A stretch of 64,000 bases of DNA from SHZI01 sp049290495 (GCA_049290495.1 JBATNV010000099.1:36213-100212), one strand, 5' to 3'. Positions 53,147 through 60,844 are shown, counted from the first letter of the stretch. Numbers and translations: made by a program. Notes: generated from the sequence alone by a model not told the origin.

Positions 53147-53775
53147 GGCAAGGCAACCCTGACCGTGCCTGCAGCACGCAAGCGGTTCTTGAATATCTCT
53201 GCATTCACAGCAGCCTGCGCACCGGGCTGTAAATGCAGCTGTATACGCAGCATGGCTGGCGAACGTTCGCGACGGAAGCGTGCCGCCCTGATCAGTACAG
53301 ACCAGACCGGCCGCTTGCCGGCCAGCAGATGCAGCCTTTGCAGGGCAACCCGGCCAGCCGTACCAGCCCAGGCGATGACGCCGGCACAACTTCCCGATCC
53401 GAGTGCTGCTTCCATCGCCCAAAAGACATCTGCAGCCCGGCGTACATCGATCACCAATACCCTGGAGAGTGCGAGCCCCTGCCAGCAAAGTCCCGGTGCA
53501 TAGGGAATCCACGGTGGCGCAATCAGCATGACCCAGGCCGGATCTGCCGTGGCGTCTCCACAGGTGATGCGCGCCAGTACCGGACTGAGCAGACCGAGTT
53601 CTGCCGAAGCACCGGCATCGATCAGCAGCTCGGTCAGTCCCCCCGTCGGCCAGCCACCACCCAGCATCGCATCAAGTTCCGGAAAGCCGCTGGGCAGAAA
53701 AGTCGTGATGCCAGATGCATGCCGACCCCCAGCAGATTCAGACCAGCGCGCAACACCAGGAATATCGATGGACAC
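53143..53775 (-). CDS. imuA: ImuA, RecA-like mutasome component
   Basis: 210 residues. PSGFPELDAMLGGGWPTGGLTELLI matches the region where RecA has its P loop, but the Lys-Ser/Thr of Walker A is not present, as is usual in proteobacterial ImuA (SulA-related annotation is also common). RVLVIDVRRAADVFWAMEAAL is the Walker B-like strand and helix. It binds ImuB and supports DnaE2-dependent mutagenesis. The GTG start is six bases after the lexA stop. Confidence 0.93.
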   Translation of the reverse strand: MSIDIPGVARWSESAGGRHASGITTFLPSGFPELDAMLGGGWPTGGLTELLIDAGASAELGLLSPVLARITCGDATADPAWVMLIAPPWIPYAPGLCWQGLALSRVLVIDVRRAADVFWAMEAALGSGSCAGVIAWAGTAGRVALQRLHLLAGKRPVWSVLIRAARFRRERSPAMLRIQLHLQPGAQAAVNAEIFKNRLRAAGTVRVALP

Positions 53776-53781
53776 GTGACT

Positions 53782-54402
53782 TCACTCTGTGGTTGACATC
53801 CCATTGCGGATGACGCCGACGACCACGCCTTCGATGATCAGATGCTGAATGTTGAGATCGACCTTGATGGTTTCGTAGTCTGGATTCTGTGGCAGCAGGT
53901 ATACCGTTTTGCCAGTCTGGCGATAGCGCTTGACGGTAACCTCTTCGTCCATGCGCGCCACCACGATCTGGCCATTGCGCACATCGGGCTTGCGGCATAC
54001 GGCAACCAGGTCACCATCCAGGATGCCGGCATCGCGCATGCTCATGCCATGTACACGCAACAGGTAGTGTGGACGCGGATTAAACAAGCTCATATCGAGA
54101 CGGTAGCGAGCCTCGACATGCTCGCTGGCGAGCATCGGCTGACCAGCCGCAACCCGGCCAATCAGTGGCAGGCCTGCCTCCTCGCGATCCGTATCCAGCA
54201 ATTGAATGCCACGCGATGCACCCGGGACCAGGCTGATGACCCCCTTTCTCTGCAGGGCGCGCAGGTGCTCCTCAGCGGCATTGACCGAACGGAACCCCAG
54301 TTTCCGGGCAATCTCGGCACGCGTCGGCGGCATCCCGGTTTCAGCTACAAATGACTGAATAAAATCGAGAATTTCTGACTGACGGGCAGTGAGCTCACGC
54401 AT
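53782..54402 (-). CDS. lexA: LexA, SOS repressor
   Basis: 206 residues. The winged-helix domain has PPTRAEIARKLGFRSVNAAEEHLRALQRKGVI, nearly the E. coli recognition helix. The cleavage site is VAAGQ (Ala86-Gly87), the catalytic Ser is Ser121 (HGMSM) and the Lys is Lys158 (EVTVKRY). RecA filaments trigger self-cleavage. It heads the operon lexA-imuA-imuB-dnaE2 and has SOS boxes in its promoter. It could be the only LexA or a second copy tied to the cassette; the window cannot say. Confidence 0.97.
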   Translation of the reverse strand: MRELTARQSEILDFIQSFVAETGMPPTRAEIARKLGFRSVNAAEEHLRALQRKGVISLVPGASRGIQLLDTDREEAGLPLIGRVAAGQPMLASEHVEARYRLDMSLFNPRPHYLLRVHGMSMRDAGILDGDLVAVCRKPDVRNGQIVVARMDEEVTVKRYRQTGKTVYLLPQNPDYETIKVDLNIQHLIIEGVVVGVIRNGMSTTE

Positions 54403-54410
54403 AAAGATAC

Positions 54411-54426
54411 CTGTATTTATAAACAG
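54411..54426 (-). promoter_or_regulatory. lexA: LexA-binding site (SOS box 1)
   Basis: Read on the minus strand, CTGTTTATAAATACAG is a perfect CTG-N10-CAG SOS box with an AT-rich centre. It lies eight bases before the lexA ATG and downstream of the -10. Confidence 0.92.
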
Positions 54427-54428
54427 TA

Positions 54429-54444
54429 GTGGGATTATATACAG
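54429..54444 (-). promoter_or_regulatory. Imperfect second SOS box overlapping the -10
   Basis: On the minus strand CTG, ten bases and CAC: the 3' half differs from CTG-N10-CAG by one base. It overlaps TATAAT and is two bases from the perfect box. E. coli lexA also has tandem boxes. Confidence 0.55.
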
Positions 54445-54461
54445 GTATACCCGGCGGACAA
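54434..54461 (-). promoter_or_regulatory. lexA: lexA operon promoter
   Basis: TATAAT (54434-54439) and TTGTCC (54456-54461) are 16 bases apart on the minus strand. The expected transcript start falls between the -10 and the perfect SOS box, so LexA bound there would block initiation or escape. No separate promoter is visible before imuA, imuB or dnaE2. Confidence 0.8.
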
Positions 54462-54489
54462 TAGCTGGCCCGCAGAGCCCTGCTCCCGG

Positions 54490-54708
54490 CTACCATCCAG
54501 AACGACACGATTTGCCATTCAATTTTCGGAATGCGGATGGGAATATATCCCGCAGACTCGCCAGCGTTTCCGTCAGGAGGGCTACCTGGCCACAATCACA
54601 CAACATCGCACTCAGCAGTCATTGCACGACTGAAAGCTGCCACGCTTCCCATTCGGCATCCGTCTGCTTGTTTCTGATTTGTTTGCGAAAAAAGTCGGCT
54701 TCGTTCAT
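54490..54708 (-). pseudogene. Small reading frame split by one in-frame TGA, upstream of lexA
   Basis: This is the main content of the 412-base gap between lexA and the lipoprotein gene, besides the lexA promoter. An ATG at 54708, preceded by GGAG at normal spacing, opens MNEADFFRKQIRNKQTDAEW and continues to SVVQ before a TGA at 54619-54621. The same frame then runs on as LLSAMLCDCGQVALLTETLA, then SLRDIFPSAFRKLNGK, to a TAG at 54490-54492. Both halves have protein-like, partly GC3-biased codons. It may be a 72-codon gene with one nonsense mutation, or a 29-residue small protein. I recognise no family. Confidence 0.4.
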
Positions 54709-54814
54709 TATTGCTCCGCACGAGAGTCCGCTATCTGGCGGGTTTCCTGCTTCTCGGCGACTATCGTTTTTCCGGGTGTATACCCATTCAATCTGCTGTT
54801 GAGGAACTATTGCT

Positions 54815-55120
54815 ATGAAAATGAAATCCGCTCTTCAGAGTAGCGTCCTGGCCATCGCAATGGTCGTTGCTGCTGGCTGCGCTTCATCGTCCAGTATCGA
54901 CGCACTCTCTGCACGCCTTGATCGCGTTGCCGCCGATGCCAAGTCTGCTTCTGATGCAGCCGCCTCGGCCAGCTCCACTGCCGCTGATGCCAAGTCTGCT
55001 GCTTCCGGCGCACAGAGCACTGCCAACCAGGCTCTGAACGCTGCCAACCAGTCGCAGTCCTGCTGTGATGCCACCAACGAAAAGATCGACCGCATGTTCA
55101 AGCGGAGCCAGGCCAAGTAA
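54815..55120 (+). CDS. Lpp/OprI-type alanine-zipper outer-membrane lipoprotein
   Basis: 101 residues. The signal ends in lipobox VAAGC (Cys22). The mature part is a coiled coil rich in Ala (SIDALSARLDRVAADAKSAS, continuing AADAKSAASGAQSTANQALN), with a 17-residue internal repeat also visible as a 51-bp DNA repeat of GATGCCAAGTCTGCT at 54935 and 54986. It ends MFKRSQAK: the C-terminal Lys is the residue through which Braun lipoprotein is bound to peptidoglycan. A CC pair near the end is unusual for the family. GAGGA lies about ten bases before the ATG, and a strong terminator follows. Confidence 0.88.
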   Translation: MKMKSALQSSVLAIAMVVAAGCASSSSIDALSARLDRVAADAKSASDAAASASSTAADAKSAASGAQSTANQALNAANQSQSCCDATNEKIDRMFKRSQAK

Positions 55121-55169
55121 TACTGGCTACTCTACGTTTGGGTTTCTGTCGAAGAAACCCGATCAAGAA

Positions 55170-55199
55170 AAAGCCGCAGCGAATGCTGCGGCTTTTTTT
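55170..55199 (+). terminator. Strong intrinsic terminator after the lipoprotein gene
   Basis: AAAGCCGCAGC, a GAAT loop, and GCTGCGGCTTT followed by further T residues. The stem is 11 bp and works on either strand, since AAAAA precedes it, so it probably also ends the L,D-transpeptidase transcript from the other side. An 8-bp hairpin without a T tract lies just before it (55140-55160). Confidence 0.92.
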
Positions 55200-55213
55200 A
55201 TGGGAGACGTCGC

Positions 55214-56233
55214 CTATCGAATGGCAGTACCGACCCTCACCGGAATGCCCTCATGCCGGCGATAGACGTCCTCGACCAGCCGCCAGTTCACCTGTGCGGG
55301 ACGATCCCGCGTGGCTTGCACATACTCTTCAGTGAGCACGGTCATTTCCCGTTCACGGGTTGACTTGTCGTCTTCGAGCGGAGGATGGGCCTGGAGATAC
55401 AGGTCATCGCCTGCCCAGCCAAACTTGTAGGGTTGATTGACGATCGTCACGGGCGTGCCAACCGGGACCTGCGGAAACAGCCATTCGATATCTTCAGGGT
55501 ACATGCGGATACAGCCATGCGTAACCTGCATGCCAATGCCGACGGGCCTGTTGGTGCCGTGAATCAGATAGCCATTGATGCTGAGACGCATTGCGTAACG
55601 GCCGAGCGGATTGTCTGGCCCTGCGGGCACAACTTTCTGCAAGACGCCACGGCCATCCGTCAGATGCTCATTGCGAATCGACTCCGGCGGATACCAGGCC
55701 GGGTCCTTCTGTTTAGCAAGCACTGACCAGCGACCAATCGGTGTCGACCAGTCCATGCGCCCTATGCTGACGGGAAAAGTGGAAACGCCAGGCTTGCCGT
55801 CAACCTGATGAAAGTAATAAATCCGGTATTCAGCAATATTGACGACCAGACCGCTGCGCGCAGACGGCAATATGAAGCGCGTCGGCAGCGTCACCACAGT
55901 GCCTTCGCCAGGCAGCCAGATATCAGTACCCGGATTGGCCCAAATGATTTCCTCGTAGCCCAGACCATGCATCCGCGCGATATCTGTCAGGGTATCCTCC
56001 TGACGCGCGATGACGGTCCCGACTTCACCGACCAGTTCATTACCTGGCTGCAGCACCCAGGTTTCAGAACTCACATCCGCACCGGCACCAGTACTGGCAT
56101 CGGCAGTCGCACTGGAACGGGAACTGACATCAGCACTCGCACTGGTCTCGGCACCGGCGCTGACCGACAGGACCAAACCGAGCAGAAGTCCGGACAGGAT
56201 GAAGATAGATCGACACATACCAGGCATAGCCAT
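55214..56233 (-). CDS. L,D-transpeptidase (YkuD family) with LysM-like domain
   Basis: 339 residues. A signal peptide (FILSGLLLGLVLSVSAGAE) is followed by a Ser/Ala/Thr-rich spacer (29-56), a LysM-like segment (ARQEDTLTDIARMHGLGYEEIIWANP, about 76-101), and the YkuD domain with HGTNRPVGIG and THGCIRMYPEDIEWLFP (His225, His239, catalytic Cys241). This is the ErfK/YbiS/YcfS type, which in E. coli attaches Lpp to peptidoglycan; some relatives make 3-3 cross-links. The ATG shares one base with the fabH stop, so it is translated with the fatty-acid operon. The gene for an Lpp-like substrate is convergent with it. Confidence 0.93.
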   Translation of the reverse strand: MAMPGMCRSIFILSGLLLGLVLSVSAGAETSASADVSSRSSATADASTGAGADVSSETWVLQPGNELVGEVGTVIARQEDTLTDIARMHGLGYEEIIWANPGTDIWLPGEGTVVTLPTRFILPSARSGLVVNIAEYRIYYFHQVDGKPGVSTFPVSIGRMDWSTPIGRWSVLAKQKDPAWYPPESIRNEHLTDGRGVLQKVVPAGPDNPLGRYAMRLSINGYLIHGTNRPVGIGMQVTHGCIRMYPEDIEWLFPQVPVGTPVTIVNQPYKFGWAGDDLYLQAHPPLEDDKSTREREMTVLTEEYVQATRDRPAQVNWRLVEDVYRRHEGIPVRVGTAIR

Positions 56234-57201
56234 CAGAACCTTATTAGCGACGAACCCCAGGTGAACCCGCCACCGAAGCCTTCAAGCAGCAACAGATCGC
56301 CACGCTTGATCCGGCCGTCCCGTACAGCGACATCGAGCGCCATGGGCACTGAGGCTGCCGAGGTATTGCCATGATCCTGAACCGTCAGCACGACCTTCTC
56401 CATGGGCATCTCCAGTCGTTTGGCGGTGGCCTGAATGATGCGGATATTCGCCTGATGCGGAATCAGCCAGTCGATCGCTGAAGCCTTGAGCTGACTGGCC
56501 GCAAGCGTCGTTTCCACGATGCCCTCGAGGGTTTTGACTGCAACCTTGAATACCTCGTTGCCCTTCATGTGTATGTAGGGCCCTTCAGTTTCACCCGGCT
56601 GCTGGCGCCGCGAAGCGCCATAAGGGTGATAGAGCAGATCCTTGTAGTTACCGTCTGCACCGAGGTGACAGGCGATGATCCCGGGCTCATCAGCCGGCTG
56701 CAGGATGACAGCTCCGGCACCATCGCCGAACAGCACACAGGTATTCCGGTCCGTCCAGTCGGTGATGCGCGACAATGTTTCCGCCCCGATCACCAGCGCG
56801 CACTTCGCGCTGCCACCCGCAACAAAGCGGTCGGCAATGCTCAAGGCATAGATAAAACCACTGCAGGCTGCCTCGACACTGAAGGCCGGGCAAGGACGGA
56901 TACCGAGACGCTGCTGTATCAGGCACCCGACATTCGGAAATACGAAATCAGGCGTTGTGGTACCGACGACAACGAAATCAATATCCGCCGCAGTGACGCC
57001 GGCAGCAGCCATGGCCTGAAGAGCGGCCTGCTCGGCCAGATCGGCTGTGGTCTGGTCATCTGCAGCGATATGGCGTCGCTCGATTCCAGTCCGCGAACGG
57101 ATCCATTCATCGGTGGTATCGACACGGGTTTCGAGCTCAGCATTGGTCAGCACGCGTTCCGGCAAGTAGCGTCCGGTACCGGCAATACGGGAATATTTCA
57201 T
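56233..57201 (-). CDS. fabH: 3-Oxoacyl-[acyl-carrier-protein] synthase III
   Basis: 322 residues of the thiolase fold with catalytic Cys113 (EAACSGFIYAL), His249 (IPHQANIRI) and Asn279 (DHGNTSAAS). DEWIRSRTGIERRHIA is the FabH N-terminal signature. It starts fatty-acid synthesis by joining acetyl-CoA to malonyl-ACP. The ATG overlaps the plsX stop by four bases. The genes fabD, fabG and acpP that commonly follow fabH are replaced here by an L,D-transpeptidase gene. Confidence 0.97.
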   Translation of the reverse strand: MKYSRIAGTGRYLPERVLTNAELETRVDTTDEWIRSRTGIERRHIAADDQTTADLAEQAALQAMAAAGVTAADIDFVVVGTTTPDFVFPNVGCLIQQRLGIRPCPAFSVEAACSGFIYALSIADRFVAGGSAKCALVIGAETLSRITDWTDRNTCVLFGDGAGAVILQPADEPGIIACHLGADGNYKDLLYHPYGASRRQQPGETEGPYIHMKGNEVFKVAVKTLEGIVETTLAASQLKASAIDWLIPHQANIRIIQATAKRLEMPMEKVVLTVQDHGNTSAASVPMALDVAVRDGRIKRGDLLLLEGFGGGFTWGSSLIRF

Positions 57202-58208
57202 ACGGTCTGCGCACTCAGCAGTTCGCGAATCCGGTCTGGGACGCGCTTCTCGGCCTCCAGCAAGGCAACAGTGATCGCCTGCTCGAAGGCCAGCACGTCG
57301 GCACCACCGTGACTCTTGATAACGATGCCGTTAAGACCGACCAGACTCGCACCATTATAGCGACGCGGATCCAGCCGGCGCCCGAGCGACTTCAGCACCG
57401 GCCATGCCACCAGCCCGGCCAGGCGGCGGTAGATTCCGGCGCGGAACTCGATCTCAAGAAAATGACGGATCAGCTTGGCTGTTCCCTCCATCGACTTCAA
57501 CGCAACATTGCCGGTGAAGCCATCGCAAACGATCACGTCGGCGCGGTCGTCCTGGATCGCGTCAGCTTCGACAAAGCCGATGTAGTTGAGGGCGCTGACC
57601 GAGAGCAGTGCAGCAGCCTGTTTGACGATCTCGTTACCCTTGATATCTTCCGCACCGATATTGAGCAGGCCGATGCGTGGCCGGTCGATGGATTCTGTGA
57701 CACCTGCAACCACCGAACCCATGACCGCAAACTGGAACAGCTGCTCGGCACTGCAGTCGGCGTTGGCGCCGAGGTCGAGCATGTAGATCGCACCGTGCCG
57801 TGTCGGCAGCAAGGCCATGATGGCTGGACGATCGATACCGGGCAGGGTCTTGAGTACGAAGCGGCCCGTGGCCATCAGTGCGCCGGTATTGCCGGCGCTC
57901 ACGCAGGCATTGGCACGGCCATCCCGAACCAGATCGATCGCAATGCGCATCGAAGAGTCCTTCTTCTTGCGCAGCGATTCAGCGGGCGGCTCAGCCATGG
58001 CGACCACCTGTCGCGCATCGACGATCTCGACGCCCGGAGGGAGTCCGCCCGAGCTGGCGACGATCGGCTCGATGACCTCACGCTGACCGACAAGGATAAT
58101 GCGCACTCCGGGGCGACGACGCACCAGCTGCAGCGATGCCGGAACGCAGATCTGCGCACCAGCATCACCACCCATGGCATCAACAGCAATGGTTACGGCT
58201 TCGGCCAT
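57198..58208 (-). CDS. plsX: PlsX, phosphate acyltransferase
   Basis: 336 residues. VTIAVDAMGGDAGAQI and later SAGNTGALMATG, LDLGANADCSAEQLFQFAVMG, and DVIVCDGFTGNVALKSMEGTAKLI are family signatures. PlsX converts acyl-ACP to acyl-phosphate for phospholipid synthesis. The ATG at 58208 has GGAG seven bases upstream, so the 18 upstream in-frame codons are excluded. It lies between rpmF and fabH, as in most gammaproteobacteria. Confidence 0.96.
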   Translation of the reverse strand: MAEAVTIAVDAMGGDAGAQICVPASLQLVRRRPGVRIILVGQREVIEPIVASSGGLPPGVEIVDARQVVAMAEPPAESLRKKKDSSMRIAIDLVRDGRANACVSAGNTGALMATGRFVLKTLPGIDRPAIMALLPTRHGAIYMLDLGANADCSAEQLFQFAVMGSVVAGVTESIDRPRIGLLNIGAEDIKGNEIVKQAAALLSVSALNYIGFVEADAIQDDRADVIVCDGFTGNVALKSMEGTAKLIRHFLEIEFRAGIYRRLAGLVAWPVLKSLGRRLDPRRYNGASLVGLNGIVIKSHGGADVLAFEQAITVALLEAEKRVPDRIRELLSAQTV

Positions 58209-58310
58209 CAGATGGCTCCGGAACAAGGAGGGACGCGCGAAACCGTCCGTATGGAAATACAAGCCGCCGGCTTTTGCCGCACGACCTGCATATCCGGGGT
58301 ACCGTCTGAA

Positions 58311-58502
58311 CTAATCGTTATCGCCGGCATCCGGCGTATCGATGACCTTCTTGCCACGATAGTAACCGTCGGCGCTGATGTGATGCCGACGATGCGTTTC
58401 ACCCGTAGCCGGTTCGGTCGAGATGGCCGGCGCTTTCAGCCGGTCATGCGACTGACGCATGCCCTTTCTGGACGGGGTTACGCGACTTTTCTGAACTGCC
58501 AT
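58311..58502 (-). CDS. rpmF: Ribosomal protein bL32
   Basis: 63 residues: MAVQKSRVTPSRKGMRQSHD, then ATGETHRRHHISADGYYRGKKVI. This is the standard N-terminus and C-terminal strand of L32, in the zinc-free form without paired cysteines. A GGAG site precedes the ATG. It follows yceD by 18 bases in the conserved yceD-rpmF-plsX order. Confidence 0.97.
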   Translation of the reverse strand: MAVQKSRVTPSRKGMRQSHDRLKAPAISTEPATGETHRRHHISADGYYRGKKVIDTPDAGDND

Positions 58503-58520
58503 TGCAGATCTCCTGATGGT

Positions 58521-59093
58521 TCAATCATTGCCCTGCTGGTCATTACGTCCCAGCAAAGCCGCCAGTCCTGCCAGCGGACGACGGGTCGGCTCACCAGCCA
58601 CCGTCTCACCACTGACACTCAATCCCTCGGCATCCCATCCAGCGGGAGCCTCACAACGCTGTCCTTCCGCATGCCGTGGTGCCAGCGGCAAGGCAGCCAG
58701 CACCTCGTCCTCGACGACCTCATCCGGCATCAGGCCATCATTCACCAGCAGCGTATCGAACGGATCGGCCAGCACCTCTGCCTCACGATCCATACGGACC
58801 ATCGTCAGCTGCAGGTCAATATCTACAGGCCAGACCAGTGCCTGCAGGCACCGCTGACATGTGACAACGACGGAGCCACCGACGATCAGATGCAGTTGCG
58901 GGTATCCTTCTGCACCCGGCTGGAATGCCAGCCCTGCATGCAGTTCAGTCAGCGGTACCGTCGCTGGCTCGTCCACTGCAGGCGCAAGGCTCGCCAGACG
59001 CGGCAGGGAAGCGACCGGAAAACGGAAATCCAGCTGCGCCTCCCGGGCTACCAGATCCTCAATTTCAACCGATCCGATACGCCTGACTGTCAT
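58521..59093 (-). CDS. yceD: YceD (DUF177), 23S rRNA accumulation protein
   Basis: 190 residues. VGGSVVVTCQRCLQALVWPVDIDLQL has the conserved CxxC of DUF177, and LLVNDGLMPDEVVEDEVLAALPLAPRH is the acidic helix with the PLxPxH end. A third Cys follows (GQRCEAP). YceD-family proteins are linked to 23S rRNA accumulation and bind early in 50S assembly. The ATG giving MTVRRIGSVEIEDLV is used; upstream in-frame codons would overlap the maf start region on the other strand. Confidence 0.9.
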   Translation of the reverse strand: MTVRRIGSVEIEDLVAREAQLDFRFPVASLPRLASLAPAVDEPATVPLTELHAGLAFQPGAEGYPQLHLIVGGSVVVTCQRCLQALVWPVDIDLQLTMVRMDREAEVLADPFDTLLVNDGLMPDEVVEDEVLAALPLAPRHAEGQRCEAPAGWDAEGLSVSGETVAGEPTRRPLAGLAALLGRNDQQGND

Positions 59094-59201
59094 GGCGGCG
59101 CCAATGATAGGTACGGTCTCCGGGTGTGTCAAAATCATCTGCGCACCTGCCCGCGTCATAATCCGGTCTGCAAGCCTCAACCACACCAGGAAATCCCGTC
59201 T

Positions 59202-59789
59202 ATGGGCCATGGCCCCGCTGTCCTTCTGGCCTCCCAGTCGCCCTATCGGCGCGAACTGCTGGGCCGGCTGCTCGACACTTTTGAGTGCTTCACACCAGAT
59301 GCAGACGAAAGCCCCCTGCCCGCTGAGCCGCCGGAACAGCTGGCGCAGCGGCTGGCCCGGCTGAAAGCTGGCGCTGGCGCGGCAAATGCGCCAGGAGCCG
59401 TGGTCATTGGCAGCGACCAGGTCGCGGCCCTCGGCACACAGTTACTCGGCAAACCGGGCTCCGTAGATCGAGCCGTCAGCCAGTTACTGCAGTGCTCCGG
59501 GCAAGTCGTGGCGTTCCATACTGCAGTCTGCGTTCTCGGTCCCGGCAGCGGAGATCAACTCGAGCACCTAGACACCACGAGGGTACGGTTCCGGAATCTC
59601 AGCGAGGCTGATGCCCGTCGCTATGTAGAAGCCGATCAACCGCTGGACTGTGCCGGCAGCTTCAAGGCTGAACGCCGCGGCGTGATCCTGCTTGAAAGCA
59701 TCGACAGCCGTGATCCCACTGCAATCCAGGGCTTGCCCCTGATATGGCTGGCCGATGCCCTGCGCCAGCGCGGCGTGCAGATCATCTAG
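59202..59789 (+). CDS. Maf-family nucleoside triphosphate pyrophosphatase, YceF type
   Basis: 195 residues. LLASQSPYRRELLGRLLDTFECFTPDADESP is the Maf N-terminus with the phosphate-binding SxSxxRR. VIGSDQVAALGTQLLGKPG and CAGSFKAERRGVILLESIDSRDPTAIQGLPL hold the catalytic Asp and base-recognition residues. The pattern matches E. coli YceF, which prefers 7-methyl-GTP, rather than the dTTP/UTP-specific YhdE. The ATG at 59202 is chosen because the homology begins there; the open frame continues far upstream as an antisense artefact. It shares a CTAG with the rluC stop. Confidence 0.94.
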   Translation: MGHGPAVLLASQSPYRRELLGRLLDTFECFTPDADESPLPAEPPEQLAQRLARLKAGAGAANAPGAVVIGSDQVAALGTQLLGKPGSVDRAVSQLLQCSGQVVAFHTAVCVLGPGSGDQLEHLDTTRVRFRNLSEADARRYVEADQPLDCAGSFKAERRGVILLESIDSRDPTAIQGLPLIWLADALRQRGVQII

Positions 59790-60766
59790 ACGACTTGCAT
59801 CGCCTCACCAGGAGCCGCCCGGTCCGGCAGCATCCTTATGCGATCCAGGGGCGCAGTGAGATCATCGCCAAGCGGCGCTTCGATGGTCAGCGGCCCGTTA
59901 TGCGGACTTGTAAATGCCAGTGAACGGGCATGCAGAAAGAGACGCTTCAAACCGTGTCTTGCCACGGCCAGATCAGCGGCCAGACCATAGCGTTCATCTC
60001 CAGCGACCGGATGTCCGATGGATGCTGCGTGTACCCGGATCTGGTGCGTACGACCGGTCGTCAGGTGCACTTCGGTGAGCACCGCTTCAGCAAAACGCTC
60101 CAGCGGTATGAAGCGGGTCAGGGCGCTCTTGCCGGCCGCGTCCACCCGTACATGGCGCTCGCCACCACGCCGCTCGTCGGTGATCAGTGGCGCATCCACA
60201 GAGCGCGCCCGTCCCGGCCAGCGACCAAGCAGCAGGGCGAGGTAACGCTTGTCGATGCTGCCATCACGGAACTGTGCATGCAGCGCGCGCAGCGCGCTGG
60301 CGCGTTTTGCCACCAGCAGGCATCCGCTCGTATCACGATCCAGGCGATGTACAAGCTCCAGGTGCTCGCGGGGACCGCGCACTGCCCGCAGCAGTTCGAT
60401 AGCGCCGAGACTGATACCGCTGCCGCCATGTACGGCCAGACCCGATGGCTTGTTCAGTACCAGCAAATCCTGATCCTCGTACAGGACACATTCCTGAATC
60501 CAGTCGGCGCGCACCCGTCCAACCGGTAACGGTGTGCGGGCATCGGCCTGACGGACTGGTGGAATACGCACCTCATCGCCCGTATTCAGCCGATATCCAG
60601 CCTGAACACGGCGACTGTTGACGCGCACCTCACCACCGCGAATGAGGCGATAAACGTGCGCACGGGGCACACCCTTCAGACGCGTCAGCAGGAAGTTGTC
60701 CAGACGTCGCCCGGCCTCTTCGCTGGTAGCCGTGACACGCTCCACGCGGGGCGGATCAGCACTCAC
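59786..60766 (-). CDS. rluC: RluC, 23S rRNA pseudouridine synthase
   Basis: 326 residues. An S4 domain (RRLDNFLLTRLKGVPRAHVYRLIRGGEVRVN, about 20-65) precedes the RluA-type catalytic domain with HRLDRDTSGCLLVAK (nucleophile Asp143) and LTTGRTHQIRVHAASIGHPVAGDERYG. RluC modifies positions 955, 2504 and 2580 of E. coli 23S rRNA. The GTG start has AGGAA before it. It is divergent from rne, as in E. coli. Confidence 0.94.
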   Translation of the reverse strand: MSADPPRVERVTATSEEAGRRLDNFLLTRLKGVPRAHVYRLIRGGEVRVNSRRVQAGYRLNTGDEVRIPPVRQADARTPLPVGRVRADWIQECVLYEDQDLLVLNKPSGLAVHGGSGISLGAIELLRAVRGPREHLELVHRLDRDTSGCLLVAKRASALRALHAQFRDGSIDKRYLALLLGRWPGRARSVDAPLITDERRGGERHVRVDAAGKSALTRFIPLERFAEAVLTEVHLTTGRTHQIRVHAASIGHPVAGDERYGLAADLAVARHGLKRLFLHARSLAFTSPHNGPLTIEAPLGDDLTAPLDRIRMLPDRAAPGEAMQVV

Positions 60767-60809
60767 GGGAATTCCTGTATGGGCACAAGGGCTTAAGCCT
60801 CAAATCGCA

Positions 60810-60838
60810 TTGCTGGGGCGAATGGTCACTGCTATAGT
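60810..60838 (+). promoter_or_regulatory. rne: Candidate rne promoter
   Basis: TTGCTG (60810-60815) and TATAGT (60833-60838) with a 17-base spacer. A start near 60845 would give a leader of about 390 bases, similar in scale to the 361-base leader of E. coli rne. Confidence 0.6.
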
Positions 60839-60844
60839 AATCGA

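Noticed and set aside
53147..53512. An N-terminal extension of imuB by 122 codons
   Set aside because: The stretch overlaps imuA in another frame, is rich in Cys and Gly, and the ImuB homology begins at the GTG that overlaps the imuA stop.
54619..54621. Selenocysteine at the in-frame TGA upstream of lexA
   Set aside because: No convincing hairpin of bacterial SECIS type directly follows, there is no Cys-type homologue that I know, and no selenocysteine machinery is visible.
57309..59201. A very long open frame (about 630 codons) on the plus strand upstream of and in frame with maf
   Set aside because: It is antisense to plsX, rpmF and yceD, all clearly real, and its translation is composition-driven. 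GC-rich codon bias on the other strand explains it; only the part from 59202 is a gene.
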